From the NCBI GenBank assembly GCA_023450745.1, contig JAEXGR010000025.1, forward strand, positions 1 through 26,981: 26,981 bases of DNA, written 5' to 3'. This stretch comes from Synergistota bacterium. GTDB taxonomy: Bacteria > Synergistota > Synergistia > Synergistales > Synergistaceae. The notes under the pieces were generated by a model, which made no database searches, was not told the origin of the DNA, and worked only from the letters and a program-made list of their open reading frames with translations. The stretch's first letter is position 1. Every line of letters begins with the position of its first letter. Shown piece after piece: positions 1 through 8,654 of the stretch. The translations under genes and the position numbers were made by a program.

Positions 1-104
1 GTGCGCTCCTCAATCTTGCGCCTGCCGTTGGCCGCGCGGTATGAGATTTTGGACCCTTTGTGGAGAGACACTATCTCACGAATTGATTCTAAAGTATACG
101 CCAT
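1..104 (-). CDS. veg: Veg/DUF1021-like protein, N-terminal part only (cut by window edge)
   Basis: The minus strand from 104 encodes 34 residues before running off the window. They begin M-A-Y-T-L-E-S-I-R and contain KGSKISYRAANGRRKIEER. The pattern of a short helix followed by G-x-K-(I/L)-x-(Y/L)-x-A-N-G-R-R-K-x-x-E-R matches the start of the small Veg family (DUF1021), known in Bacillus as a protein that stimulates biofilm formation. A clean GGAGG lies at 113-117, 8 bases before the ATG, and a good promoter lies further upstream (133-161), so the start is well supported. The ORF is too short for ordinary ORF callers. It follows selB on the same strand across a 104-base gap. The family assignment rests on one motif; the rest of the protein is outside the window. 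Confidence 0.72.
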   Translation of the reverse strand, partial: MAYTLESIREIVSLHKGSKISYRAANGRRKIEER

Positions 105-132
105 ACACAACACCTCCACAAGTCGTCTAATG

Positions 133-161
133 ATTGTACATCAAAGCAGGTTAAATTGCAA
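133..161 (-). promoter_or_regulatory. Sigma-70 type promoter for the Veg-like gene
   Basis: Read on the minus strand: TTGCAA (156-161), a 17-base spacer, then TACAAT (133-138). Both boxes are close to consensus at ideal spacing, and they lie about 30 bases upstream of the ATG at 104 and its GGAGG. No clear terminator is seen between selB and this promoter, so read-through from selB may add to expression. Confidence 0.6.
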
Positions 162-208
162 TACAATCTACGCAATAGAGGTGCGTTTCTGGCCTTTTAT
201 GCAAACAT

Positions 209-2119
209 TTATTTCTTCATTAAAATGCGTTTGTCGCCGACTCTCCTGGTAACTCCTTTGCTGTCGAAGTATTCAAGCAGCGGCAGCGCGTATTTTCTGC
301 TGCTGCCCGTCGCGTCGCGCACGGCGGCGAGCGTGATGTCTCCGGAAATATTTGCTAACTTTTCTTTGAAATCCGCCTCAATTTCAGAGAATAGGAGGAA
401 GGCCCCCGTGATCAGCGCAAGCTCTTTTTTCTCCTTGAGGTAGGCGACGACGCGCTTCATTTCTTCCGCCGTGAAGCCTAAGGCCGCCTGCGCCTCCTCG
501 ACGCTGGGCATCGCGTAGCCTAGTTTGAGGGTGTACGCACGAAGGGCGGCGACGTTGGCGGAGAACTGCGCCTCGTCAAATGGCTCGAAATCGGCAAGCC
601 GCGCGCGCTCGTCCTCAAATTTTATCGTTCCCAGTTTATCAAAGAGGGCGAGAAGTTCCCGCGTAAATTTTGTCTCCTGCAAGTCGAGGGCCTTGCCGCA
701 TTCTTCGGAGGGCATCCCTTTTCTCTCAGGATGTTCTTTATGGAAGGCGGAAAGCGCCTTTGCCAGTTCCGCCCCCAGTTCGTCCAGCTTGGCCTTTGAG
801 AGCAGCGCGGCATTGCCGCCGCGAATCACGCCGATTTCTCCGCGCGCTTCAAACGGAGAAATGGCGCGCATGAGCTCAACGATCGTTATCTCATTCATTC
901 TCGCCGCGTCTGAGGCGGCGATGAGTCCCCGGTAATTTACCAGCGCGAGCAGCCGCTCTTTGAGGGGCGGCTCTTCGGAAAGTCTGTCGAGATATTCCAA
1001 CAGGGCGTTCTTCGTCTGTCTGTTTTTGGGGCGTTCTCCGGCCGGCATCAGTATTTTTCCCCCCGCCACCGTTACCAGCGGGCTGTAGGTCCTGAGTATA
1101 AAGCAGCTGTTCATGGCGGCCACGACCGGATCTTCGGTGATCAACTGCGCCGTGGCGCTTTCTCCCGGCAATATCTGTTCTCTGTCGAGCAGCGACACAC
1201 GCGTCACCGTGTCCGTGGTTCCTACGTGGAGCCGCAGCCGCTGCCAGTGGCGGATCGGCTCTGCCGCGGAGAGCAGGCGGATGCTGACGTCAAGGCACTG
1301 GGAGGCGGTGAAGCAGTCTTTGGCGGTCACGACGTCCCCGCGCTTTACGTCGTCGAGGGATATCCCCGCGAGGTTCGCCGCGACGCGCTGCCCGGCGGTG
1401 GCGATGGGGACCGACGCGCCGTGGACCTGTATGGAGCGCACCTTTGAGGGGATGTTCCGCGGCATGACCTCAACCTCGTCGCCCTCGCGGATCTCGCCGT
1501 TGATCGCCGTGCCGGTGACGACGGTGCCGAAGCCCGAGATGTGAAAGGCTCTGTCCACGGGAAGAAAAAAGGCGCCCCGGCGGCTCTTGGCGTCCGCGTT
1601 TTCGGTCATCCGCTGCAGCGCTTTTTTCAGTTCGTCGATGCCCGCGCCCGAGACCGCGGAGACGGGAATGAGAGGTTTATCGGCGAGAAACGTATCGGCC
1701 AGCAGAGATCTGGCGTCGTCTATCGCCATTTCGAGCATCTCCTCGTCGACGAGGTCTATTTTGTTGATCACCGTCAGGCCGTTTTTGATGCCGAGCAGTG
1801 ATAGTATGGCGAGATGCTCGCGTGTCTGCGGCATCACGCCGTCGTCGGCGGCGATGACGAGCATTACCGCGTCGACGCCCGCCGCGCCGGCGACCATCTG
1901 GCGGATGAATTTCTCGTGTCCGGGCACGTCGACGATGCTTATCGTCTGTCCTGAGGGCAGCGTGAACGGCGCGAAGCCGAGCTCGATCGTCATGCCGCGC
2001 TTTTTTTCCTCTACCAGGCGGTCGCAGTCGACGTCTGTGAGGCGCTTGACGAGGGTAGTCTTGCCGTGGTCTATGTGTCCGGCGGTGCCGATTACGAAGG
2101 GATACTCGTTGTTAGGCAT
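209..2119 (-). CDS. selB: Selenocysteine-specific elongation factor SelB
   Basis: SelB is the EF-Tu-like GTPase that carries Sec-tRNA(Sec) to UGA codons marked by a SECIS element. The N-terminal G domain shows GHIDHGKT at residues 14-21, DVPGHEKF at 64-71 and NKID at 119-122. EF-Tu-like domains 2 and 3 follow, then a C-terminal half of winged-helix type, as in other SelBs. Length is 636 aa, normal for the family. Start choice: ATG at 2119 lies one base after the selA stop; a GTG at 2131 would add four residues and overlap selA by 11 bases. GGAG lies poorly placed for either (about 1 base before GTG, about 13 before ATG). Tight coupling to selA implies one mRNA. No selenoprotein gene with an in-frame TGA and no selC tRNA is visible here. 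Confidence 0.96.
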   Translation of the reverse strand: MPNNEYPFVIGTAGHIDHGKTTLVKRLTDVDCDRLVEEKKRGMTIELGFAPFTLPSGQTISIVDVPGHEKFIRQMVAGAAGVDAVMLVIAADDGVMPQTREHLAILSLLGIKNGLTVINKIDLVDEEMLEMAIDDARSLLADTFLADKPLIPVSAVSGAGIDELKKALQRMTENADAKSRRGAFFLPVDRAFHISGFGTVVTGTAINGEIREGDEVEVMPRNIPSKVRSIQVHGASVPIATAGQRVAANLAGISLDDVKRGDVVTAKDCFTASQCLDVSIRLLSAAEPIRHWQRLRLHVGTTDTVTRVSLLDREQILPGESATAQLITEDPVVAAMNSCFILRTYSPLVTVAGGKILMPAGERPKNRQTKNALLEYLDRLSEEPPLKERLLALVNYRGLIAASDAARMNEITIVELMRAISPFEARGEIGVIRGGNAALLSKAKLDELGAELAKALSAFHKEHPERKGMPSEECGKALDLQETKFTRELLALFDKLGTIKFEDERARLADFEPFDEAQFSANVAALRAYTLKLGYAMPSVEEAQAALGFTAEEMKRVVAYLKEKKELALITGAFLLFSEIEADFKEKLANISGDITLAAVRDATGSSRKYALPLLEYFDSKGVTRRVGDKRILMKK

Positions 2120-2120
2120 C

Positions 2121-3554
2121 TCAGAAAACACGCTCCGCCGGCATGCTGAGTATCTCGCCCAGGGCGTCGATGATGCGTTTGTCGTCTCCGGCGCGCATGG
2201 TGCGCAGGTGGAAGAGGATTTTATCCTCCGCCGCCCCCGTAATGACGGGGTAGCTCCCGCGGCGCAGCTTTTCCGCGAGCTTGCCGGCGCTGCCCATCTC
2301 GGGCAGGCGCAGCGCGACGGCGTATCCCGCGAGCTCCGACTGGGGGAAGGTGCCGCCGCCCACGGTGTCGTTTACCGGGACGATCTCTATCGTCAGACGC
2401 TGTATCCTTGTATTCTTGAAATAGGCCTGGAGCCGGCGGCGGAATTTCTTCGCCTCTTCAAACAGCTCTTCTTTTGTCTTGAATATCATGTCGATCGTCG
2501 GGATCGCGCGAAAATCGCCGCGCAGGTAGAGGCGCAGCGTCGCCTCGCAGGCGGCGAGCGTCATCTTGTCGACGCGCAGCGCGCGCAGCAGCTGATGTGA
2601 TTTGAGTTTTTCAATCAGCTCTTTTTTGCCGACGATCGCGCCGATCTGCGGCCCGCCAAGCAGTTTGTCGCCGGAGAAGGTGACGAGGTCGCAGCCCGCC
2701 CGAAGCGATTCCGCGACCGTGGGGTCGTTCTCGCTCGAGAGTCCCGCCGCCGCGGTGTCGATCAGCATGCCGCTGCCGAGATCCTCCATGAAGATGAGGC
2801 CGCGGGAGTGGGCGAGTGCTGCGAGCTCTTCACGCGGAGCCGCGCAATGGAATCCGGTGATGCGGTAATTGGAGGGGTGTATTTTAAGAAGCATGGCGCT
2901 TTCTTCGGTGATCGCGCGCTCGTAGTCTTTCAGGTGGGTGCGGTTCGTCGTGCCGACCTCTACCATCGTCGTGCCGGAGAGGGCCATGATGTCGGGGATG
3001 CGGAAGGAGCCGCCGATTTCGACGAGCTCTCCGCGCGAGACGATTGATTCCCTGCCCTTCGCGAGCGCCGAGAGCGCAAGAATCACCGCCGCCGCGTTGT
3101 TGTTCACGACGAGCGCCGCCTCCGCTCCCGTGAGGCGGCACAGCAGCCATTCAACGTGGTTGTTGCGGTGGCCGCGCGCGCCCTCGTTGAGCGAATATTC
3201 GAGGGTGTTGTATGAGCCGGCGATATCCAGAACCTCTTTCACCGCCGCCTCGGCGAGCAGCGAGCGTCCCAGGTTGGTGTGGATGACGACGCCGGTCGCG
3301 TTAACGACGCGGCGCAGGCTCGGCGCCGACCTTTTCTCCAGCAGGCGTCTGGCGTCGTTTTCGATGGATTCAAAGTCGAAGGCCGTATCCGGGTCCTTCA
3401 GGATCTTGGCGCGCTGGGCGGCGAGAAGCTCCGTTAACAGCAGCTTCACCGTTTCGCGCCCCAGCTTCTCCTCATATCCCGCGATCCACGGCAAAGCCAG
3501 CAGCTTGTCCATGGAGGGGATGTTTCTCATTATCTTCTGAATGTTTGCGTCCAA
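2121..3554 (-). CDS. selA: L-seryl-tRNA(Sec) selenium transferase
   Basis: SelA is a PLP enzyme that converts Ser-tRNA(Sec) to Sec-tRNA(Sec) with selenophosphate. The 477-aa product has the N-terminal helical region, the RRVVNATGVVIHTNLGRS segment near residues 81-98, and the PLP lysine in SGDKLLGGPQ (Lys297). The start is TTG at 3554: GGAGG lies 7 bases upstream and no ATG fits that ribosome site. The next in-frame Met is residue 9, inside the conserved N-terminal helix. The 67-base AT-rich gap to hemW may hold its own promoter, but I see no convincing pair of boxes, so it could also be read from lepA-hemW. selA is followed immediately by selB. Confidence 0.96.
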   Translation of the reverse strand: MDANIQKIMRNIPSMDKLLALPWIAGYEEKLGRETVKLLLTELLAAQRAKILKDPDTAFDFESIENDARRLLEKRSAPSLRRVVNATGVVIHTNLGRSLLAEAAVKEVLDIAGSYNTLEYSLNEGARGHRNNHVEWLLCRLTGAEAALVVNNNAAAVILALSALAKGRESIVSRGELVEIGGSFRIPDIMALSGTTMVEVGTTNRTHLKDYERAITEESAMLLKIHPSNYRITGFHCAAPREELAALAHSRGLIFMEDLGSGMLIDTAAAGLSSENDPTVAESLRAGCDLVTFSGDKLLGGPQIGAIVGKKELIEKLKSHQLLRALRVDKMTLAACEATLRLYLRGDFRAIPTIDMIFKTKEELFEEAKKFRRRLQAYFKNTRIQRLTIEIVPVNDTVGGGTFPQSELAGYAVALRLPEMGSAGKLAEKLRRGSYPVITGAAEDKILFHLRTMRAGDDKRIIDALGEILSMPAERVF

Positions 3555-3621
3555 GGGAAGTCCTCCCTATTATTTTATATTGGTATTAACCCCTTAATTG
3601 TATATTAAAATCTCAAGAAAG

Positions 3622-4761
3622 TTATATGATTTCCGACCAAATCAGATTCGCTATTCTCATACCCTTATTGGTCAGCCGTATTCCCCGGCCGTCCATCTCG
3701 TAAAGGTCGCGGGGAAATTTTCGCAATGAATCCGAGACCGCGGCGAGAGCTTTCTCGCCGTACCTCTCCGTAAAGTCCTTTCTGTCGATGCCGGCGGTCA
3801 TTCTCAGTCCCAGCACCGCCGCCTCGCGGGCGCTTTTTTCAAAGGGCAGCCTTTCGCTCTCCGCGACAGGCAATTCGCCGCGCGAGAGCGCCACCGCATA
3901 GCGCCGCAGGTCGCCGAAATTTTTGTAGCGCAGGCCTGACAGGCAGCCGGCCGCTCCCGGTCCGGCGCCGAGATATTCCCCTTCGCGCCAGTAGTTTATG
4001 TTATGTAGGCTCTCGCTTCCCGGCCTTGCGAAATTTGCGACCTCATATTGGGCGTAGCCCTTGCGCGGCAGATACCACTGCGCCCAGCGATAGGCGGCGT
4101 AGCCGTCGCCGAGCGTTTTTTCGTCAAGCGAGGCCCACGGCGTGCCCTCTTCCAGAGACAGCTGGTAGAGCGATACGTGGCTGAGGCCGCAGCGCGCCGC
4201 TTCGCGCAGCGTGCGCCCCCAGTTGGCGAAGCTCTGATGCGGCAGCCCGAAGATGAAGTCCGCGCTTACCGAAAAGCCCGCGGCGAGCGCCGCTGAGATC
4301 GCGCCGTAGGCCTGACGTGAGCTGTGGAGCCTTCCCATCAGCGAAAGCTCCGCGTCGTCGAAGCTCTGTACGCCGAGGCTGACGCGCGTCACGCGCCAGT
4401 CGCGCCAGGCAAGCAGGTGCTCCGCCGCGAGCGAATTGGGATTCGCTTCGACGGTGACCTCCGCCGCGGGGGCGAAGTCAAAGTACTTGTCGACAAGCTC
4501 AATAAGCTTAAGCCATTGCGGCCCCGTGAGCGTCGTCGGCGTGCCGCCGCCGAAATAGCAGGTGGCAAGCCGCGGGCGTTTTTCCGCAAAGAGGCGGAGC
4601 GCAAATTCGCGTTCCAGCATCGCGAGCCAAAGCTCACGCTCTCCCTCCTTCGGCACGGCGCTCTCAAAGGCGCAATAGTTGCATTTGCGCTCGCAGAAGG
4701 GAACGTGTATGTATAGAGAGAGGAAATCTTTGATTTCCGTCTTTGGACTTAGTTTTTCCAT
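3622..4761 (-). CDS. hemW: HemW-type radical SAM protein (haem chaperone, coproporphyrinogen oxidase-like)
   Basis: The radical SAM cluster motif CxxxCxxC is C23-ERK-C27-NY-C30, followed by YFGGGTPT (SAM binding) and GLPHQSF. The 379-aa length and the CERKCNYC arrangement fit HemW rather than true HemN, which is longer and carries an extra motif around its cluster. HemW proteins bind haem and are thought to deliver it to respiratory enzymes; older annotations call them oxygen-independent coproporphyrinogen III oxidases. The start is 18 bases after the lepA stop with no clear ribosome site, suggesting translational coupling. The lepA-hemW pair is a common bacterial gene order. Function beyond family level is not shown by the sequence. 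Confidence 0.92.
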   Translation of the reverse strand: MEKLSPKTEIKDFLSLYIHVPFCERKCNYCAFESAVPKEGERELWLAMLEREFALRLFAEKRPRLATCYFGGGTPTTLTGPQWLKLIELVDKYFDFAPAAEVTVEANPNSLAAEHLLAWRDWRVTRVSLGVQSFDDAELSLMGRLHSSRQAYGAISAALAAGFSVSADFIFGLPHQSFANWGRTLREAARCGLSHVSLYQLSLEEGTPWASLDEKTLGDGYAAYRWAQWYLPRKGYAQYEVANFARPGSESLHNINYWREGEYLGAGPGAAGCLSGLRYKNFGDLRRYAVALSRGELPVAESERLPFEKSAREAAVLGLRMTAGIDRKDFTERYGEKALAAVSDSLRKFPRDLYEMDGRGIRLTNKGMRIANLIWSEII

Positions 4762-4779
4762 CAGCGCGACGTCTGCTGC

Positions 4780-6591
4780 CTATTTATCTTCCGCCTTCGT
4801 GACGTCCATGAAGGCGAGGAAGGCCTCCTGCGGTATCGAGACACGCCCCACCTGCTTCATGCGCTTTTTGCCCTCTTTCTGTTTCTCGAGCAGCTTGCGC
4901 TTGCGGGTGATGTCTCCGCCGTAGCACTTTGCGAGGACGTCCTTGCGCACCGCTTTGATGTTCATGCGGACGATGACCTTTTTGCCGACCGCCGCTTGCA
5001 CGGGGACCTCGAACAGCTGGCGCGGAATCAGCTCCTTGAGCTTGCCGACGACCGCATGTCCGCGGTGATAGGCCTGGTCGGCGTGGCAGATGAAGGAGAA
5101 GGCGTCGACCGGCTCCTCCTGGAGCAGCAAGTCTACCTTGACGAGCTTCGCGGCGCGGAACCCCGTGTGGTCGTAGTCCAGCGAGGCATAGCCGCGCGTG
5201 CAGGATTTGAGCCGGTCGTGGAAGTCAAGGATGAACTCCGCAAGCGGCATGTCGTAGGTGAGGCGCACGCGCTCCGGCGTGATATAATCCATCGCCACGT
5301 AAGTGCCGCGCTTGTCCTGGCAAAGCTGCATCGCGGCGCCGACGAACTGCTCGGGCATAAATATCGAGAGCTTTATGTAGGGTTCGCGTATCTCTTCGAT
5401 ACGGCCGGGGTCGGGGAAGTCGGAGGGACGGTGCGCCTCGATGACCGAGCCGTCCGTCAGCGCGATCTGATAGACGACGTTCGGCGCGGTCGCCACCAGG
5501 TCGACGCCGAACTCGCGGTTCAGGCGTTCCTTCGCGATCTCCATATGCAGCAGGCCAAGGAAGCCGCAGCGGAAGCCGAAACCCAAAGCCGCGGAGTTTT
5601 CCGGTTCAAAGCTGATCGCCGAGTCGTTGATCTGCAGCTTTTCCAGCGCCTCGCGGAGCTGGTTGATGTCCTCGCGCTCCACGGGGTAAAATCCGCAGAA
5701 GACGACGGGCTTCACCTTCTTGTATCCGGCGAGCGGCGCGGCGGCCGGTTTGGCGCTGTCGGTGACCGTATCGCCGACGTGCGCCTCGTCGATAGTCTTG
5801 ATGCTCGCGCAGATGAAGCCGACCTCTCCGGGGCCGAGCCTTTCGACCTTCATCATATCGGGCTTGAAGACGCCGACCTCATCGATCTGATAGTCCTGTC
5901 CCGTCGCCATGAAGCGGACGTTCTTCCCCGCCTCCAGCGTGCCGTTCATCACGCGCATATAGCAGATGACGCCCTTGTAATTGTCATAGACGGAGTCGAA
6001 GATCAGCGCCTGCAGCGGGGCGTCCGCCTCGCCGGAGGGCGGCGGCACGTCGCGCACGATGCGCTCCAGCAGCTCGGGGATGCCCTCGCCGGTCTTCGCG
6101 GAGACGGGAATCGCGTCGCCGGCGTTGATGCCGATGATCTCCTCCAGCTCGCGCTTCACCTGCTCGGGATGGGCGGAGGGGAGGTCTATCTTGTTCAGAA
6201 TCGGCACGAGCTCCAAGTCAAGGTCGGCGGCTAGGTAACTGTTCGCCACCGTCTGCGCCTCGACGCCCTGCGCCGCGTCAACGACGAGTATCGCCCCTTC
6301 GCAGGCCGCGAGCGAACGCGAGACCTCGTAAGAGAAATCGACGTGTCCCGGCGTGTCGATAAGGTTCAGAATATATTCCCTGCCGTCCTGCGCCCGGTAG
6401 TTCATCCTCACGGGGACGGATTTTATCGTGATGCCGCGCTCGCGCTCGATATCGAGCCTGTCGAGCAGCTGCGCCTTCATATTTCGTTTGTCTATCGTGC
6501 CCGTCGCTTCCAGAAGCCGGTCCGAGAGCGTCGACTTTCCATGGTCGACGTGGGCGATGATGCTGAAATTCCTGATATTTTCTAATTTCAT
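4780..6591 (-). CDS. lepA: Elongation factor 4 (LepA), ribosomal GTPase
   Basis: The 603-aa protein begins MKLENIRNFSIIAHVDHGKST with the P-loop at residues 13-21, followed by ERGITIKS (switch I), DTPGHVDF (switch II) and NKIDLPSA. The C-terminal part contains the LepA-specific domain ending near KRKLLEKQKEGKKRMK. EF4 binds elongating or initiating ribosomes and affects ribosome assembly and translation fidelity. Length and motifs are typical. It is the first gene of the minus-strand series lepA-hemW-selA-selB and is divergent from rsmA, with 145 bases between the two starts. A weak GGGAG lies about 13 bases before the ATG. Confidence 0.97.
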   Translation of the reverse strand: MKLENIRNFSIIAHVDHGKSTLSDRLLEATGTIDKRNMKAQLLDRLDIERERGITIKSVPVRMNYRAQDGREYILNLIDTPGHVDFSYEVSRSLAACEGAILVVDAAQGVEAQTVANSYLAADLDLELVPILNKIDLPSAHPEQVKRELEEIIGINAGDAIPVSAKTGEGIPELLERIVRDVPPPSGEADAPLQALIFDSVYDNYKGVICYMRVMNGTLEAGKNVRFMATGQDYQIDEVGVFKPDMMKVERLGPGEVGFICASIKTIDEAHVGDTVTDSAKPAAAPLAGYKKVKPVVFCGFYPVEREDINQLREALEKLQINDSAISFEPENSAALGFGFRCGFLGLLHMEIAKERLNREFGVDLVATAPNVVYQIALTDGSVIEAHRPSDFPDPGRIEEIREPYIKLSIFMPEQFVGAAMQLCQDKRGTYVAMDYITPERVRLTYDMPLAEFILDFHDRLKSCTRGYASLDYDHTGFRAAKLVKVDLLLQEEPVDAFSFICHADQAYHRGHAVVGKLKELIPRQLFEVPVQAAVGKKVIVRMNIKAVRKDVLAKCYGGDITRKRKLLEKQKEGKKRMKQVGRVSIPQEAFLAFMDVTKAEDK

Positions 6592-6624
6592 CCGCGTAAA
6601 CTCACTCCCTCAAAGTCACACTGT

Positions 6625-6654
6625 ATTTTATCCGATAATGGCGGTGCAGGGCAA
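6625..6654 (-). promoter_or_regulatory. Probable promoter for lepA
   Basis: On the minus strand TTGCCC (6649-6654), an 18-base spacer and TAAAAT (6625-6630) make a reasonable sigma-70 promoter, ending about 34 bases before the lepA ATG. Assignment is by pattern only. Confidence 0.42.
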
Positions 6655-6676
6655 TGTATAATTTTCCCAACTTAGA

Positions 6677-6685
6677 TGCTAAAAT
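6677..6685 (+). promoter_or_regulatory. Extended -10 promoter element upstream of rsmA
   Basis: TGCTAAAAT (TG at 6677, TAAAAT at 6680-6685) matches an extended -10 box and would start RNA about 45 bases before the rsmA ATG. No good -35 box is present; a TATAAT at 6657-6662 is an alternative -10. Confidence 0.33.
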
Positions 6686-6736
6686 ACAAAGGCGGCCCTG
6701 ACGCCGCTAAATTTCCTACGAAAGCATGGACGACAA

Positions 6737-7582
6737 ATGGCGGATAAACGACACTTTGTACATAACACCGATATCGGACAGAATTTCTTGATCGACCGCA
6801 GCGTCGTTGAATTTATCGTAAAGAGATCGGAGCCGCAGGCGGATGACGTAGTTCTTGAAATCGGCCCCGGGGACGGCGTGCTCACGCGGGGGCTGCTGTC
6901 GACGCCGCTTGCGGCGCTCTACTCCGTCGAGATAGACGAGCGCTTGCGCTGTGGGATAGAAAAGATCGCCGCAAGCGACGGGCGCTGTCACTGCTTTTGG
7001 GGCGACGCCGTGCAGTTCGACTATACGCGCTCCCTGCCGGAGCAGCCGACTAAGATCATTGCGAACCTGCCCTACCACATAACGACGCCGCTGATGTGGG
7101 CCTTCCTCGAACAGCTTGCGCCGGCGAGAACCGGCTATATGCTGCTGATGGTTCAGCTCGAATCGGCGGAGCGCCTTGCCTCGCCCGCGGGACACCGCGA
7201 ACGCTCACCGCTGGGGATAACCGTCGAGGCGATGGGAAGCGCCGAGATCGTCAGAAAAATTCCTCCCTCGGCTTTCAACCCGCAGCCGCGCGTGAATTCC
7301 GCCCTCATCGAAATAAAAATAGAGAAAAACCGCGGGCTCGCAAATGACAGAACCTGGCGCGGGCTGCTGACGCGTTCCTTCACCCAGCGCCGCAAGACCC
7401 TGGCGAATAACTGGGCTGTGGGATACAGCGGCAGCGGCGTGACGCGCGAAAGGGCCTTTGAGATACTGGCGGCGCATGGGCTGAAGCCGACGGCGCGCGC
7501 GGAAGAGCTCACGCTCGACAAATGGTTCGCGCTGGCGCAGGTCCCCGAGTTTTACCTGAAAAACAAAAAGAGCGGTGAATAA
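6737..7582 (+). CDS. rsmA: 16S rRNA dimethyladenosine transferase (RsmA/KsgA)
   Basis: This SAM-dependent enzyme dimethylates two adjacent adenines (A1518/A1519 in E. coli numbering) near the 3' end of 16S rRNA, a late step in small-subunit assembly. Visible motifs are the N-terminal GQNFL (residues 14-18), the SAM-binding EIGPGDG (41-47), the acidic VEID strand (64-67) and the catalytic NLPY (110-113). Length is 281 aa, typical. The ATG at 6737 has only a weak ribosome site, but the next methionine is well past the GQNFL motif, so this start is likely. trmB follows after 2 bases, so the two are almost certainly co-transcribed. Confidence 0.95.
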   Translation: MADKRHFVHNTDIGQNFLIDRSVVEFIVKRSEPQADDVVLEIGPGDGVLTRGLLSTPLAALYSVEIDERLRCGIEKIAASDGRCHCFWGDAVQFDYTRSLPEQPTKIIANLPYHITTPLMWAFLEQLAPARTGYMLLMVQLESAERLASPAGHRERSPLGITVEAMGSAEIVRKIPPSAFNPQPRVNSALIEIKIEKNRGLANDRTWRGLLTRSFTQRRKTLANNWAVGYSGSGVTRERAFEILAAHGLKPTARAEELTLDKWFALAQVPEFYLKNKKSGE

Positions 7583-7584
7583 AA

Positions 7585-8520
7585 ATGTTATGGAACCTCA
7601 ATAAGGTTATTGTCAGCCAAAACGACGGCCTGCCGGTCGGTTGGCGCGAAATGTCCCCTTCGGGGCGCGTCTTCGTCGAAATCGGCTTCGGCAACGGGGA
7701 ATTTCTCGAATACCTTGCCCGCAGCAATCCGGAGACGCTGATCGTGGGCATCGAAGTATCGCAATGGTGCGCCGCTAAGGGCGCGCGGCGAATCCTTGCC
7801 GCCGGCTATGAAAACGTGCGTGTGATGCACGGCGACGCCCGTTTTCTGCTGCGCCACTGTTTCGCGCCGGAGAGCGTGGAGCGCGTCTACATGAATTTTC
7901 CCTGCCCGTGGCCCAAGACGAGGCACGCCTCGCGCCGCGTCACCGTCCCCTCGTTTGCCGACCTGATGAACTACCTGATAGCTCCGGGAGGAGCCTTTGA
8001 GCTGGCGACCGACGTCGACTGGTACGCGGAAGAGACGGCGGCGGTATTCTCCGGTTCCCCCGCCTTCCGCGCCGACCCCGTGGAGATAAACCCCGTCCGC
8101 CCCTATGTGACGAAGTACGAGCGCAAATGGAAGGCGATGGGAAAAGATACCTGGCACCTGACGATACACAAAGATGCGAAACTTACTGAAAAGCCCGAAG
8201 AAGAGGATGATTGGCCAATGGAATGCGAAGCGCAGGCAAATAAGAGCGTGAAAGAAATCGTAGAATCCCTTAAAGACTGTGAAGGCGACGGAGTCGGCGG
8301 AAAAGGCCATTGGGTGTTCCGCGACGCCTTCCTCTCCGCAGACGGCGTCGGTCTGATGCTTGTGATAACGGCGGACGAGGGGTTTGAACAGCACTTCTAT
8401 CTTAAAGTGATTCCCAACCCGCGCGGCGTCACGATCAAAGTGGACTCCGTGGGCCACCCATACCGGACCCCCGCGATGCGCGCGGCGCTGCTGAAGGCGC
8501 TGGCCGCGGCCGGACGCTGA
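7585..8520 (+). CDS. trmB: tRNA (guanine-N7-)-methyltransferase TrmB with a C-terminal extension
   Basis: Residues 1 to about 195 form a TrmB-type Rossmann methyltransferase: VEIGFGNGEFL near 31-41 binds SAM, GIEVS is at 55-59, and the signature NFPCPWPKTRH-ASRR is at 104-118. TrmB methylates G46 in the tRNA variable loop. Two oddities. In the signature, usually N-F-(P/S)-D-P-W, Asp is replaced by Cys107. After an acidic linker (about 202-215) there is an extra domain of about 90 residues (220-311) whose identity I do not recognise; ordinary TrmB ends near 210-240 aa. C-terminal extensions do occur in some thermophile TrmBs. The gene follows rsmA directly and ends before a hairpin. Confidence 0.85.
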   Translation: MLWNLNKVIVSQNDGLPVGWREMSPSGRVFVEIGFGNGEFLEYLARSNPETLIVGIEVSQWCAAKGARRILAAGYENVRVMHGDARFLLRHCFAPESVERVYMNFPCPWPKTRHASRRVTVPSFADLMNYLIAPGGAFELATDVDWYAEETAAVFSGSPAFRADPVEINPVRPYVTKYERKWKAMGKDTWHLTIHKDAKLTEKPEEEDDWPMECEAQANKSVKEIVESLKDCEGDGVGGKGHWVFRDAFLSADGVGLMLVITADEGFEQHFYLKVIPNPRGVTIKVDSVGHPYRTPAMRAALLKALAAAGR

Positions 8521-8521
8521 A

Positions 8522-8540
8522 GGGGCCGCCGAGCGGCCCC
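8522..8540 (+). terminator. GC-rich hairpin just after trmB
   Basis: GGGGCCGC (8522-8529), loop CGA, GCGGCCCC (8533-8540) form a perfect 8-bp stem one base past the trmB stop. No T-run follows, so it may act as an mRNA-end stabiliser or pause rather than a classic intrinsic terminator. Confidence 0.5.
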
Positions 8541-8581
8541 CTACCGAAATAATAGCAGAGCAAGAGAAAAGGCAAATCAAC

Positions 8582-8625
8582 GAGGGACTCACGGCCGTAT
8601 ACTCGGCGCGTGAGCCCCTCTTTAA
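8582..8625. terminator. Long hairpin between the convergent trmB and MFS genes, probably bidirectional terminator
   Basis: GAGGGACTCACG (8582-8593) pairs with CGTGAGCCCCTC (8609-8620) with one mismatch. Inside, GCCG (8594-8597) pairs with CGGC (8604-8607) around the loop TATACT. TTTAATAT follows on the plus strand and GTTGATTT on the minus strand. Its place between two convergent genes suits termination in both directions. Confidence 0.65.
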
Positions 8626-8654
8626 TATGTGTCATGCGGACTTTACGAACGTGC

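Noticed and set aside
1..208. selC (tRNA-Sec) or another tRNA near selAB
   Set aside because: No cloverleaf or T-loop sequence is visible; the region is explained by the Veg-like gene and its promoter.
4996..6234. Long plus-strand open frame opposite lepA
   Set aside because: A shadow of lepA on the other strand; composition is Arg/Val/Asp-rich without any domain, and GC-rich genes often leave such frames.
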